64,000 bases of DNA from Sphingobium bisphenolivorans. GTDB taxonomy: Bacteria > Pseudomonadota > Alphaproteobacteria > Sphingomonadales > Sphingomonadaceae. The stretch covers positions 210,033 to 274,032 of the forward strand of contig NZ_ASTG01000005.1 of assembly GCF_000412635.1 (NCBI RefSeq), written 5' to 3'. The translations under genes were made by a program, and so were the position numbers. Shown one piece after another: positions 30,393 through 38,866 of this stretch. Each line of letters starts with the position of its first letter. The stretch's first letter is position 1. Below the pieces are notes generated by a model, which saw nothing but the letters and a program-made list of their open reading frames with translations, searched no databases and was not told the DNA's origin.

Positions 30393-31577
30393 TTGATACA
30401 GCAGAGCAAGAAGAGGGCCGCCACCCTCTGGACGCGGGTGACTGCGCTGTGCCCGGAGCGAGAGATCCTTCTGCGCTCGCGCGGCCAGGTGAAATCCATC
30501 CATCTTTCGCGCCGCACCCAGCTGGTCGCCGCCGGCCTCACGTCCAGCGCGCTCATCGGGCTGGCAGGTCTGACCGCATCCATGGCGATCGGCAGCGCAC
30601 AGGTGGAGCAGGAACGCGCGGCTCTCGCCGCCAAGGGGCAGGCCGTCGCCACCACCGCCAGCAAGGTTGAAGCCTATCGCCAGTCCGTCGACCGCCTCGC
30701 CCAGAAGCTGGAGCAGCGGCAGGACTTCATGGATGATCTCTACCGCACCCATTTCGGCAAGGATGATGCGGAAAGCGCCTCTGCCGTCGTCGGGGCTGGG
30801 GAGGACGACCAAAAGGCGAGCGCAGGCAAGCAGCCCGCGCGGATCAGCACCGCTCCCGAAGCCGCTCCGCTGCTCAAGATCGACGCGCGCCAGCGCCGTT
30901 TCGCCGCCCTCCTCACCACCGCAGTCAAGCAGCGCGCCGACAAGGCCGCCGCCGCGATCCGCAGCTTCGGCCTTAGCCCTGACGCGCTGGCGCGCACCGC
31001 CGCCCGCGCGCAGGGCGGCCCATTCGTGCCGTGGGGGGGGAAGGACGAGATGCCGGACGAGTTCGAGCAACTCGCCAAGGCACTCTCCCGCATGGAGTTC
31101 CTGGAAAGCAGCCTGCTCACCATCCCGTCGGGCAAGCCGACCGCCACGCCGATGCTCAGCAGCAGCTATGGCTATCGCAGCGATCCGTTCAACGGCCATG
31201 CGGCCTTCCATGCCGGGCTCGATTTCCCCGGCCATAACGGCCAGCCCATCCTCGCCGCCGCCTCGGGCCGCATCAGCTTCGTTGGCCAGCGCAGCGGCTA
31301 TGGCAATGTGGTGGAAGTGACACACGGCAACGGCCTCATGACCCGCTACGCGCATCTCTCCGGCTTTGACGCCCATGTGGGCGAGCAGGTTGCGCGCGGC
31401 GAGAAGATCGCCCGCATGGGATCGACGGGCCGCTCGACCGGGCCGCACCTCCATTTCGAGGTGCGGGTGAACGGCGCTCCCATCAATCCGCGCCGCTTTC
31501 TGGAGGCGCGGCAGGATGTGCTGAAGGTGCAGCAGGTCGCCACCGCGCGCCTCGCCGATATCGCCAACCGGGGTTAG
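30393..31577 (+). CDS. M23 family metallopeptidase (LytM type)
   Basis: A 394-residue envelope peptidase with an N-terminal cytoplasmic stretch, one membrane anchor (about 50-72) and a periplasmic coiled-coil-like region. The C-terminal LytM domain (about 255-365) carries the zinc ligands HAGLDF and GPHLHFEV plus TRYAHL. Such proteins cut peptidoglycan cross-links or activate amidases. The start is a TTG at 30393, the only reasonable one ahead of the conserved N terminus, with GGGG eight bases upstream. It converges with comM. Confidence 0.87.
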   Translation: MIQQSKKRAATLWTRVTALCPEREILLRSRGQVKSIHLSRRTQLVAAGLTSSALIGLAGLTASMAIGSAQVEQERAALAAKGQAVATTASKVEAYRQSVDRLAQKLEQRQDFMDDLYRTHFGKDDAESASAVVGAGEDDQKASAGKQPARISTAPEAAPLLKIDARQRRFAALLTTAVKQRADKAAAAIRSFGLSPDALARTAARAQGGPFVPWGGKDEMPDEFEQLAKALSRMEFLESSLLTIPSGKPTATPMLSSSYGYRSDPFNGHAAFHAGLDFPGHNGQPILAAASGRISFVGQRSGYGNVVEVTHGNGLMTRYAHLSGFDAHVGEQVARGEKIARMGSTGRSTGPHLHFEVRVNGAPINPRRFLEARQDVLKVQQVATARLADIANRG

Positions 31578-31608
31578 CGGCGCGCCCGAACGGTTATCGG
31601 GCCGATTG

Positions 31609-33024
31609 TCAGTTAACCGGCGCCCGCCGTCGGTAGCTCAGCGCTTCGGCGACATGCACTCGCCCGACGCGCTCCGCGCCTGCCAGATCGGCGATCGTCC
31701 GGGCCACTCGCAGCACCCGTGTATAGCCGCGCGCCGACAGCTTCATCGCGGCGGCCGCCTGCGCCAGCAGCTCGCGCCCGGCCTGGTCGGGTCCAGCCAC
31801 ATCCTCCAGCCGTTCGCCGTCCACCTCCGCATTGGTGCGCACGGCAGTGCCCTCATAGCGCCGCGTCTGTAGCCGGCGCGCAGCCGCCACCCGCGCCGCC
31901 ACTTCGGCCGAGCCTTCGGTCGGCGGCGGCAGGACCAGATCGGCGGCGGTCACCGCCTGCACCTCGACATGCAGGTCGATGCGGTCCAGCAGCGGCCCCG
32001 ACACCTTGGCCTGATAGTCGGCGGCGCAGCGCGGCGCCCTTGAGCAAGCCAGCGCCGGATCGCCCAGATGGCCGCAGCGGCACGGGTTCATCGCCGCGAT
32101 CAGCTGCACCCGTGCCGGGAAGGTCACATGGGCGTTGGCGCGCGCGACTGTGACCTCGCCCGTCTCCAGCGGCTGCCGCAGGGAGTCGAGAACGGTGCGC
32201 TGGAACTCCGGGAGTTCGTCGAGGAACAGCACGCCCAGATGCGCCATGCTGACCTCGCCCGGCCGCGCCTTGTGCCCGCCGCCGACCAGCGCCGCCATCG
32301 ATGCGCTATGGTGGGGATTGCGGAAGGGCCGCGCCCGGCTGATCCGCCCGCCCTCCAGCGTGCCCGCGACGCTCGCCACCATGGATGTTTCCAGCGCCTC
32401 GCCCGGCGTCAGTTCGGGCAGAATGCCGGGCAGGCAGCTCGCCATCAGCGACTTGCCCGCGCCGGGAGGCCCGACCATCAGGAGGTTGTGTCCGCCGGCC
32501 GCCGCAATCTCCAGCGCGCGCTTCGCCGTTTCCTGCCCCTTGACCTGGCGCAGGTCGGCGCTGCGAACCGGCGGCGCGACCTCCCCCGGCTGGGGTGGGG
32601 ACAGCGCGGCACTGCCCTTGAAATGGTTGAGCAAGCCCAGCAGGTCGGGCGCGGCGATCACTTCCACCTGCCCGGCCCAGGCCGCTTCCGCCCCTTGCGT
32701 CACGGGGCAGACCAGGCCCAGTTCCCGCTCGCCCGCATGCAACGCCGCGAGCAGCACGCCGGGCGTGGAGGCGATCCGCCCGTCAAGCCCCAGTTCGCCC
32801 ACGACGACATAGCCGGCCAGCGTCTCGGCATCGATCACGCCCATGGCGCCGAGCAGAGCCAGCGCGATCGGCAGGTCGAAATGCGACCCTTCCTTGGGCA
32901 GATCGGCCGGCGACAGATTGACGGTGATGCGCTTGGGCGGAAGCGAGAGGCCTATCGCGGCGACGGCGTTGCGCACCCGCTCCCGGCTTTCGGCGACGGC
33001 CTTGTCCGGCAGGCCGACGACAAT
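31609..33024 (-). pseudogene. comM: comM (YifB family AAA ATPase), 5' end cut off by prophage insertion
   Basis: Mg-chelatase-like helicase that promotes branch migration in natural transformation. The surviving part holds the Lon-like N-domain from IVVGLPDKAV onward, Walker A VGPPGAGKS, Walker B GVLFLDELPEF, the Cys cluster CRCGHLGD then CSRAPRC, and the C-terminal domain ending SYRRRAPVN. Similarity to the family stops at about 33,022-33,024, so roughly the first 30 residues are missing. The next sequence belongs to the integrated element. An internal ATG at 32976 exists, but a product from it would lack the start of the N-domain. The missing 5' end should lie beyond the right end of the window. 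Confidence 0.88.
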
Positions 33025-33037
33025 ACTTGTATAAGCG

Positions 33038-33072
33038 CAAACACTGTTAACGACTGCGCGTTAAGGTGTTTG
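33038..33072. repeat. Inverted repeat at the element's left end, ahead of the integrase
   Basis: CAAACACTGTTAAC (33038-33051) is an imperfect reverse complement of GTTAAGGTGTTTG (33060-33072). It ends one base before the integrase ATG and begins about 15 bases from the comM junction. It may be part of the attachment site bound by the recombinase, an operator, or both. Confidence 0.5.
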
Positions 33073-33073
33073 A

Positions 33074-34837
33074 ATGGATGCAATTATTTATATCCGCTGG
33101 TCATCGCTGGAGCAGACGAAGGGCGACAGCTACACTCGACAAATCAATCGCTGTTCGGCCTTTTGCGAGACAAACGGTTACAATGTCCTTGAAACGGTCG
33201 TTGATGAGGGCAGGAGCGCCTACACAGGCGAAAACATTCACACCGGCAATCTTGGCAAGCTCGTTGAGCGTTTCGAACGCAGAGAGGTTCCAGAGGGCAC
33301 TATTGTGGTTGTCGAGCAGCTAGACCGTCTCACTCGGTTGCCTGCGCTTGAGGTCGTCGGCTGGCTGACGAGGGTTTTCCCGACTGGCATAAGGTTCGTC
33401 ACTGCTGACCGTGGCACGATGGTCAGCAGGGCTGCGATGGAAGCCGATCAACTCAGTTTCATGAGCCTGATCTTTGACAGTTTCCGAAGCCACGGCGAGT
33501 CGAAACGGAAAAGCGACCTGCTCCTCGATAGCTGGCAGAGTCGCCGCAATGATGTGGCAGAGGGTAGGAAGCGCAACATCACTGGAGTTTGCCCCGCGTG
33601 GTTGCGATGGGACAGAGAGGCAAACGAGTTCATCGCTATTAGTGATCCCGATCCCCGCCTCGACCGCAAGCTAATCGTTCAGCGCATCTTTGACGAACGT
33701 GACGCAGGCGTCGGACATGCCATCATCGCCCGCAAGCTGAACGAGGATGGCATTCCATCATGGGGCGTGGGCAAGCGCAAAGCTGACGGCTGGCACCCAA
33801 GCTACGTCTATAAGATTCTTCACAACCCTGCCGTCATCGGAGAATTTCAGCCACGCAGCAGGCGCAAGGGTGAGGTCACTGGCACTAAAATCGGCGAGCC
33901 CATACCTAACTATTACCCTCAGATAATCTCGCCAGCGCAGTTCGAGCGAGTGTCGGCCGCGAAGCAGGTCATGAACGTAGGGGGCGGGACGAAAGGTAGG
34001 GCGAACCTGCTGGCAGGGCTTGTCCATTGTGGCGCGTGTAACCAGCGCATGATTTACCTGAAGAAAGCCAACGCTGGCCGAGCCAGAACCAACCCGAAAA
34101 CCGGCACCGTAACGGTGGACAAGAGCGAGGGTATCTACCTCAAATGCAGCGGCGCTCACCGGGGTCACAGGTGCGATCATAAATCCAACTTCAACTACAA
34201 CTGGATCGCCGATGCTGTGCTGGACAACCTGCTTAACTCCGCGCTCCGCGATAATCATTTCGAGCAGCGTAGCGCGATGGTCCAGGTTGCCGACCGGCTT
34301 GCCAGCGCAAGGCGCGAATTGGAACGCTTTGAAGCCCAAGCGCAGACGGCATTGGATATGACGCTCGATCCAGCGTTCAAGCACGATCAGCGGATCAAGC
34401 AACGCTATGTCAATCTCGGCCGCCAGGCAGACCAGCAGCGCGAATTAGTCGATAAGCTGGACACGGAACTTGCGGCATCCAAGGGACAGGTCAGCCCAGC
34501 TGAACACCTCAGCCGGGTCGCAAGCGTTCGGACATCTCTCGACAGCGAGGACGAGAAGATAAGGGCCGCTGCGCGGACAAAGGTAATGGACGCCCTACAA
34601 AGGTTGATCGACCGGATCACCTTCCAGCCTAATCGGACAGTTGAGGTGTCGGCGTTGGAAGGGAGCGTCGGTTGGCAGTTCGATGACAAGGGTAATATGA
34701 TAAACCGCTTCGATTTGACCGTTGGCCTTCATGAAGAGCGGCTTCGTAATGGGATACTGCGTCGGGACAATGTTGATCGGCAGGACATCGCTCAGCAGAT
34801 TGAGGAAATGAAGAAGCGCAGGCTTGAAGCCCTGTAA
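33074..34837 (+). CDS. Large serine recombinase (phage integrase)
   Basis: Site-specific recombinase of 587 residues that presumably integrated the element into comM. The resolvase domain (about 1-155) starts AIIYIRWSSLEQ, with the likely catalytic Ser10. The recombinase domain (about 175-300) contains RKLNEDGIPSW and YKILHNPAVIGEF. A zinc ribbon follows: CGAC near residue 333 and CSGAHRGHRC near 365. Residues about 410-480 form a coiled coil and the C terminus is charged. It reads away from the comM junction. An accessory excision factor is expected but not recognised. Confidence 0.93.
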   Translation: MDAIIYIRWSSLEQTKGDSYTRQINRCSAFCETNGYNVLETVVDEGRSAYTGENIHTGNLGKLVERFERREVPEGTIVVVEQLDRLTRLPALEVVGWLTRVFPTGIRFVTADRGTMVSRAAMEADQLSFMSLIFDSFRSHGESKRKSDLLLDSWQSRRNDVAEGRKRNITGVCPAWLRWDREANEFIAISDPDPRLDRKLIVQRIFDERDAGVGHAIIARKLNEDGIPSWGVGKRKADGWHPSYVYKILHNPAVIGEFQPRSRRKGEVTGTKIGEPIPNYYPQIISPAQFERVSAAKQVMNVGGGTKGRANLLAGLVHCGACNQRMIYLKKANAGRARTNPKTGTVTVDKSEGIYLKCSGAHRGHRCDHKSNFNYNWIADAVLDNLLNSALRDNHFEQRSAMVQVADRLASARRELERFEAQAQTALDMTLDPAFKHDQRIKQRYVNLGRQADQQRELVDKLDTELAASKGQVSPAEHLSRVASVRTSLDSEDEKIRAAARTKVMDALQRLIDRITFQPNRTVEVSALEGSVGWQFDDKGNMINRFDLTVGLHEERLRNGILRRDNVDRQDIAQQIEEMKKRRLEAL

Positions 34838-34916
34838 AGCCCATGGAAGCCCTGGCGCAAAGAAAGCACCTCGCACTACTTGAGGGCGCTTTTCCTTTTG
34901 TATGGGCGCCTGAGGG

Positions 34917-35102
34917 TTAGCAGCGGGGCAATTGATAGCACTGTTGCCCTACATACAGATCGAAGCTGCTGGACTTGCGTTCGCAATAGATGCGCTGCCC
35001 CATAAAATCGAAGGCGAAAGCATCATCCCCATAGTCGGGGTGGCAATCGAGTGTGACTTCAACAAAGTTAGCAAGGGCTTCAAGGTCGATCTTCTGAAAC
35101 AT
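34917..35102 (-). CDS. Small hypothetical protein
   Basis: 61 residues, MFQKIDLEALANFVEVTLD at the start and DFMGQRIYCERKSSSFDLYV later. I do not recognise it. The ATG at 35102 has GGAG six bases upstream, which decides the start over an ATG four codons earlier. It faces the integrase tail-to-tail and is divergent from the DUF2958 gene. Confidence 0.5.
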   Translation of the reverse strand: MFQKIDLEALANFVEVTLDCHPDYGDDAFAFDFMGQRIYCERKSSSFDLYVGQQCYQLPRC

Positions 35103-35289
35103 CGGGCACTCCACATATTGCGTCGTGCCAGAACAGCTAATGTCACTCCGATCAGAAAGTCATCCACTTTCTAGGCAAGTTCTACTCTTTTTCTCCTCGC
35201 TCATAGGAAACTGAATTTCTGCTATTGCTCTTTAGGACAACTGGCGCTTGTTACCCGTAGGCACATCAACCAGAAAGGAAGTGCCTACT

Positions 35290-35646
35290 ATGGAATGGAC
35301 AGATCGTATCCGCCCCGCTGACCTACAACAGCTAATCATCAATTGGGAAACTCAGCAGCAGGTCAAAGGCACAAGCAAAGAGTTGGACTTCATGCCGCCG
35401 GTGAAGCTGTTTGCTCCGGCAGGGGGCATGACATGGCTGATTTCCGAATGTGACAATGACGGGCTGGCGTTCGGGTTAGCAGACCTCGGCTTTGAAGCGC
35501 CGGAAATGGGCTATATCAGCCTGCCTGAAATACTCGGCGTGCGGATCGGCCACCTCTTCATCGAGCAGGATTTGTATTTCAAACCCGCAAAGACACTGAC
35601 CGAATATGCAGATGAAGCGCGCCAGAAGGGACACATAGTCGCGTAG
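35290..35646 (+). CDS. DUF2958 domain protein
   Basis: 118 residues. The DUF2958 pattern is clear: PPVKLFAPAGGMTWLISECD, GLAFGLADLGFEAPEMGYIS and RIGHLFIEQDLYF. The family is common on plasmids, phages and integrative elements, often near antirestriction-type genes; its action is unknown. ATG 35290 is preceded by GGAAGTG. A TAAATA motif and a terminator follow the gene. Confidence 0.8.
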   Translation: MEWTDRIRPADLQQLIINWETQQQVKGTSKELDFMPPVKLFAPAGGMTWLISECDNDGLAFGLADLGFEAPEMGYISLPEILGVRIGHLFIEQDLYFKPAKTLTEYADEARQKGHIVA

Positions 35647-35647
35647 C

Positions 35648-35653
35648 TAAATA
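35648..35653 (+). promoter_or_regulatory. TAAATA motif, copy 1
   Basis: CTAAATAG two bases after the DUF2958 stop. Unlike the other copies it has no plus-strand gene directly ahead and is followed by a terminator at 35708, so it may be decayed or have another role. Confidence 0.35.
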
Positions 35654-35707
35654 GAAGGCAACCAGAGAGGTTAGCGCGTAGCGTTTCTGAGTTGCTCCTT
35701 ATTACGG

Positions 35708-35738
35708 AAAAGCCCTAGTGACCAGCACTAGGGCTTTT
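35708..35738. terminator. Bidirectional Rho-independent terminator
   Basis: AAAAGCCCTAGTG (35708-35720) and CACTAGGGCTTTT (35726-35738) form a perfect 13-pair stem with a five-base loop and T-runs on both strands. It ends transcripts from the DUF2958 side and from the convergent gene at 35747. Confidence 0.9.
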
Positions 35739-35746
35739 CTTATGCC

Positions 35747-36277
35747 TCACTTGCCGGGGCGCTTATACGCGATAGCCGCATCGATAGCGGCTTTGTCCAC
35801 GCCTTCCGCGGTCAACTGCTTGCGGATTTCAGCATCCGACTTGCCACCCCTGCGGAACCCGCCGACGCGAATGTTGAGACGGCTTGCTTCACTGACGTTG
35901 CGCTCACGCTTTGGCGCAGCAGCGGGCTTCGCAGGGGAAGCAGCGCCAGCAGTGAATACATTGTCAAACTCACCGGCGTTAGTGGCTTCAATGAGGGCCG
36001 CAAGGAACGGCTCGAACTGGCTCTCAGGAATGTAGTTGGTCGTCGAACCATTGATGGTCAGGTCCACGCCTTTTACGGCAGCTTTGAACTCAACCACGCC
36101 GTTCTTTTTTGTGAAGAGCTTTGGCCCCTTCACCGCACCATTGCTGCTGAATTGCGCGCGAGCAGCCTCGAGGCGACCGACGAGCCGTGCGCGATCCTTC
36201 GCAACATCATAGGGCTTGGCATCGAACTCAGCCTTCAATGAGTTATCGATGAACTTTGATAGGTCAATCTTGGCCAC
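35747..36277 (-). CDS. Phage protein of unknown function, paralogue of the next gene upstream
   Basis: 176 residues from a GTG start at 36277, chosen because a strong AAGGAGG lies five bases upstream; an ATG two bases earlier is out of frame. The middle (about 40-115: RARLVGRLEAARAQF, GVVEFKAAVKGVDLTINGST, FLAALIEATNAGEFDNVF) aligns by eye with the protein at 36382-36783. A Pro/Ala linker and a basic C-terminal helical part (SDAEIRKQLTAEGVDKAAID) follow, possibly DNA-binding. Confidence 0.65.
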   Translation of the reverse strand: MAKIDLSKFIDNSLKAEFDAKPYDVAKDRARLVGRLEAARAQFSSNGAVKGPKLFTKKNGVVEFKAAVKGVDLTINGSTTNYIPESQFEPFLAALIEATNAGEFDNVFTAGAASPAKPAAAPKRERNVSEASRLNIRVGGFRRGGKSDAEIRKQLTAEGVDKAAIDAAIAYKRPGK

Positions 36278-36334
36278 ATGCGCCTCCTTATATGTGGCGC
36301 ACTGACTGCCTGACACAGATCAACAAGTCAATAA

Positions 36335-36359
36335 GAAGGGGCCGACAAGCGACCCCTTC
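36335..36359 (-). terminator. Weak terminator-like hairpin between the two paralogues
   Basis: GAAGGGG (36335-36341) pairs with CCCCTTC (36353-36359), followed on the transcript by TTATT. It may reduce read-through from the upstream paralogue. Confidence 0.4.
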
Positions 36360-36381
36360 GGATAGCAACATAGGTAAGCTG

Positions 36382-36783
36382 TCAGCTGGTCTTCTGCCCC
36401 TTCTTTGCTGCCCGCGTCTCACGCATCTTATCCGTCCGAGTAGCCCGAGCCTTCTCAAGTTCGGCCAGCTGATCATCGAACTTACCCTTCGCGATCTCAT
36501 CCGAGAAGTAGTTCAGGGCGTCGGAGAAGCTCTTTGTTTCAACGGCCAGCTGCGTTTCCTGTCCGCGCAGCTTGAGAGCCGTGTTACCGTAACGGATCGA
36601 AAATGCCGTATCCGACACACCACTCCTGAACCAGCGCCGACCCTCAACTTTCGGATCAGCAAGCAGCTTCAACTGCTGCTTGATCCCTTCAAGCACAACG
36701 TCCCGCGCAGTGCGCTTGCCGGTAGCACCAAGGTCAGCAACAGCGGAAACCGACTTCAGCGCATTGGGGTTAAAAGCAGCCAT
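36382..36783 (-). CDS. Phage protein of unknown function (paralogue)
   Basis: 133 residues from ATG 36783 (MAAFNPNALKSVSAVADLG), with GGAG about eight bases upstream. The body (VVLEGIKQQLKLLADPKVEG, FSIRYGNTALKLRGQE, FSDALNYFSDEIAKGKFDDQ) has the same layout as the gene at 35747: a helix, a beta region, then a helix ending G-x-F-D. The C terminus is strongly basic (RATRTDKMRETRAAKKGQK). Co-oriented with its paralogue and divergent from the small winged-helix gene. Confidence 0.65.
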   Translation of the reverse strand: MAAFNPNALKSVSAVADLGATGKRTARDVVLEGIKQQLKLLADPKVEGRRWFRSGVSDTAFSIRYGNTALKLRGQETQLAVETKSFSDALNYFSDEIAKGKFDDQLAELEKARATRTDKMRETRAAKKGQKTS

Positions 36784-36951
36784 AGATTTACTCCGATCTT
36801 CGTAAGCAACAGCGCCTACTCCAATCGTATGCTGTCGACTGACCAGATAATCATCCACTCTTTGGCGTTGACATGATGGAGAACAGGACAACGAGCTTGT
36901 GGCAACAGGAGGAAGCTGTCAGGATTATCGATCTAAAAAAGGAGGGACGTA

Positions 36952-37188
36952 ATGGAGTTGCCATCTGGCCCAGGTGTTTCGGTCCGTGATCGCGTATTGG
37001 CTGCAATCCGGCAGCACCCAGAAATCACTGAGATCGAAATCGAAGAGGCTGTGAGCCCCTCGCGTGGGCGCGATCGTGATCTAAATCGGTGCCTTCTTGA
37101 ACTGCTCGCGATGCAGCAGGTCGAACGACATGGTAATGGTGGACCGGCTGATCCTTATCGTTACAGGATTAAGCAACCTAACAGCTAA
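36952..37188 (+). CDS. Small winged-helix-like protein
   Basis: 78 residues with a strong ribosome-binding site (AAGGAGGG). SVRDRVLAAIRQHPEITEIE, LNRCLLELLAMQQVERHGNG and DPYRYRI have the helix-helix-wing layout of small wHTH proteins. It could be a regulator of the late cluster, which starts just downstream, but that is inference. Confidence 0.55.
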   Translation: MELPSGPGVSVRDRVLAAIRQHPEITEIEIEEAVSPSRGRDRDLNRCLLELLAMQQVERHGNGGPADPYRYRIKQPNS

Positions 37189-37275
37189 CAAAGGAGCATC
37201 TACTCCCACCGGGATAATCTAGCAGAGAAGCAGGCGCGATAACTACATGGAGCAACAACAAGCAGAGGCAGCGCC

Positions 37276-37572
37276 GTGCCCTTCACCCCGCAGAACTTTT
37301 CCCATGGTGGGAAAAAACTAAAGCCCGTCAGAGCCGATCAGTATGTCTATGATTATAACTGGCGGAAGGTAAGGGGCAGACGATTGGCGGAAGAGCCGTT
37401 ATGCCGAGCATGTCAGCAAGATGGACACATCACACCCGCGACGCAGGTGGACCACATTATGCCAAGGGCAGACGGCGGCAAGGACGTTTACGAGAATACG
37501 CAGAGCTTATGCGGTCCATGCCATGCGGCCAAGACGGCAGAAGAGAACAGGCGACGCTTTAGCCTGCTCTAG
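37276..37572 (+). CDS. HNH endonuclease of the packaging module
   Basis: 98 residues from a GTG start. A two-CxxC zinc HNH fold is visible: PLCRACQQDGHITPATQVDH, then MPRADGGKDVYENTQSLCGP and CHAAKT, giving the D-H...N...H active-site pattern. HNH proteins next to terminase genes act with the terminase at cos sites in HK97-type phages. Here it is separated from the terminase by an antisense gene. Confidence 0.87.
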   Translation: MPFTPQNFSHGGKKLKPVRADQYVYDYNWRKVRGRRLAEEPLCRACQQDGHITPATQVDHIMPRADGGKDVYENTQSLCGPCHAAKTAEENRRRFSLL

Positions 37573-37692
37573 TCCTCATCGCCTTTATGCAAGGGGGGGG
37601 TTATTTTTGTGAGAGTAACCCCATATAGCAACAACGCCCCAACACAAAAGATGCCAGTGCGAATTAAACAGTTCGGGGTCCAATTCGGAGGA

Positions 37693-38403
37693 TCAGGCGA
37701 GCAGAGCCTTCCTTAATGACAGGCCAGTAAAGGTCGAGACGATTTCGACTGTGACTTCCAGTTCATCACCTCCTCCGTATGATGGGAATATCACACCGGA
37801 GGACGTATCAGTCTGATAATTACCGAAGACGCGAGCTACGGCGTCTGGAGAAATGAACGTCCGCTTGTCCAGCACCCCGAGGGCAAGAAGGTGCTCGACT
37901 GATTGCCACGCCTTTTCTCCATGCTGTTCCTTAAGCGTCCTGTATAATTTCCACTCTTCGATCGTGATTTCTATTATCTCTCCATCCTTGGCCAGATCAT
38001 ATTTCGCCACATCACCATTATAAAATAAGTTCATCACCTTAGCGTCAAGCGGCACAAGTCGGGACACGATTTCTAAGTGGCGACGGTCTGCCGAATCTGG
38101 ATCACCAGTGGCGGTGTTGGCGAGCAGCCGCGCAAAGAGTTCCTGAATTTCTGGCTCGTCCTGTTTTGTGGCCTCTTCGAACCAGTCAAACGCATATCGT
38201 TCGGGGATGAGGCCCGCCTTCAGTTCCAGTCCCCTGCGCTTCAGTTCAGCATTAAGCTTCTCCTGAAGTTTCGCAGCATTGGCTATCCGCCAAGCCGCTA
38301 CGCGGTCCCCAATTACGGCCTGCCAAGTGTCGCTGAGCGTATTCGCAATTGGTCTCGCTGCTGCCGCGACCGGTGCCATGATTGTCTTTGGATCGATCCC
38401 CAC
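37693..38403 (-). CDS. DUF4393 (Abi-alpha-like) protein
   Basis: 236 residues from a GTG start. The block RVAAWRIANAAKLQEKLNAE, then IPERYAFDWFEEATKQDEPE and IQELFARLLANTATGDPD is typical of DUF4393, a family named after an abortive-infection protein. The C-terminal third is more variable. It sits alone and antisense between the HNH and terminase genes, as a cargo gene would. A defence role is a family-based inference. If the GTG is wrong, an ATG eight codons later is the next choice. Confidence 0.75.
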   Translation of the reverse strand: MGIDPKTIMAPVAAAARPIANTLSDTWQAVIGDRVAAWRIANAAKLQEKLNAELKRRGLELKAGLIPERYAFDWFEEATKQDEPEIQELFARLLANTATGDPDSADRRHLEIVSRLVPLDAKVMNLFYNGDVAKYDLAKDGEIIEITIEEWKLYRTLKEQHGEKAWQSVEHLLALGVLDKRTFISPDAVARVFGNYQTDTSSGVIFPSYGGGDELEVTVEIVSTFTGLSLRKALLA

Positions 38404-38444
38404 GCTCTATGTTCCTGCTCGCCTTGATTGATCTTTAGGTCTGC

Positions 38445-38450
38445 TAAATA
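38445..38450 (+). promoter_or_regulatory. TAAATA motif, copy 2 (before terminase small subunit)
   Basis: CTAAATAC ends six bases before the terminase small-subunit ATG. If it works like a T4 late promoter, the transcript would begin at about the start codon and be leaderless, which agrees with the absence of a Shine-Dalgarno sequence here. Confidence 0.5.
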
Positions 38451-38455
38451 CCTCA

Positions 38456-38863
38456 ATGAAGCGCGGACCCAAGAAGAAAAGCATCGAAGAGAAGCAGGCT
38501 GTCGGCTCCTATCGTCCATGTCGTGACGATCCCAACATCATCATCCCGACGAGCGCAGCGCCGCCCGTCATGCCGGATTACCTCAGTGCCGAAGCGCAAG
38601 CTGTGTGGCATGAGGAACTGGATCGCGTCACTCAGAGTGGAACATCGGCCCTCGATAGCAGCCTGTTTGCCGACTATTGCTGCCTTGCTGCCATTGTCCG
38701 TGAGGCATTCAGGACAGGCGAAGTGCCGAAGGGCAATCAGCTTGTCGAACTCAGGAAGCAGCGAGAGCTATTAGGCATCGGCGGCGCGCCATCGCGAGCG
38801 CAGCGCGGTAAGGTAGCCGAACCCGATCAGTCCAATCCCTTCGCGAGCCTGCTCGGTGAATAA
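38456..38863 (+). CDS. Terminase small subunit (P27 type)
   Basis: 135 residues. It recognises the packaging site and loads the large subunit. MKRGPKKKSIEEKQ, then APPVMPDYLSAEAQAVWHEE and NQLVELRKQRELLGIGG match P27-type small terminases. The start is supported by the family N terminus, but no ribosome-binding site precedes it. Four bases separate it from the large subunit. Confidence 0.88.
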   Translation: MKRGPKKKSIEEKQAVGSYRPCRDDPNIIIPTSAAPPVMPDYLSAEAQAVWHEELDRVTQSGTSALDSSLFADYCCLAAIVREAFRTGEVPKGNQLVELRKQRELLGIGGAPSRAQRGKVAEPDQSNPFASLLGE

Positions 38864-38866
38864 CCC

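Noticed and set aside
30393..31577. M23 peptidase as phage endolysin
   Set aside because: It lies on the host side of the comM junction and has a cytoplasmic N terminus and membrane anchor typical of cell-wall enzymes.
33081..33096. TATAAATA on the minus strand inside the integrase start
   Set aside because: It lies within coding sequence and points at the comM remnant; probably chance.
37276..37572. HNH gene as a free-standing homing endonuclease
   Set aside because: Its size, zinc layout and position ahead of P27-type terminase genes fit the packaging HNH protein better.
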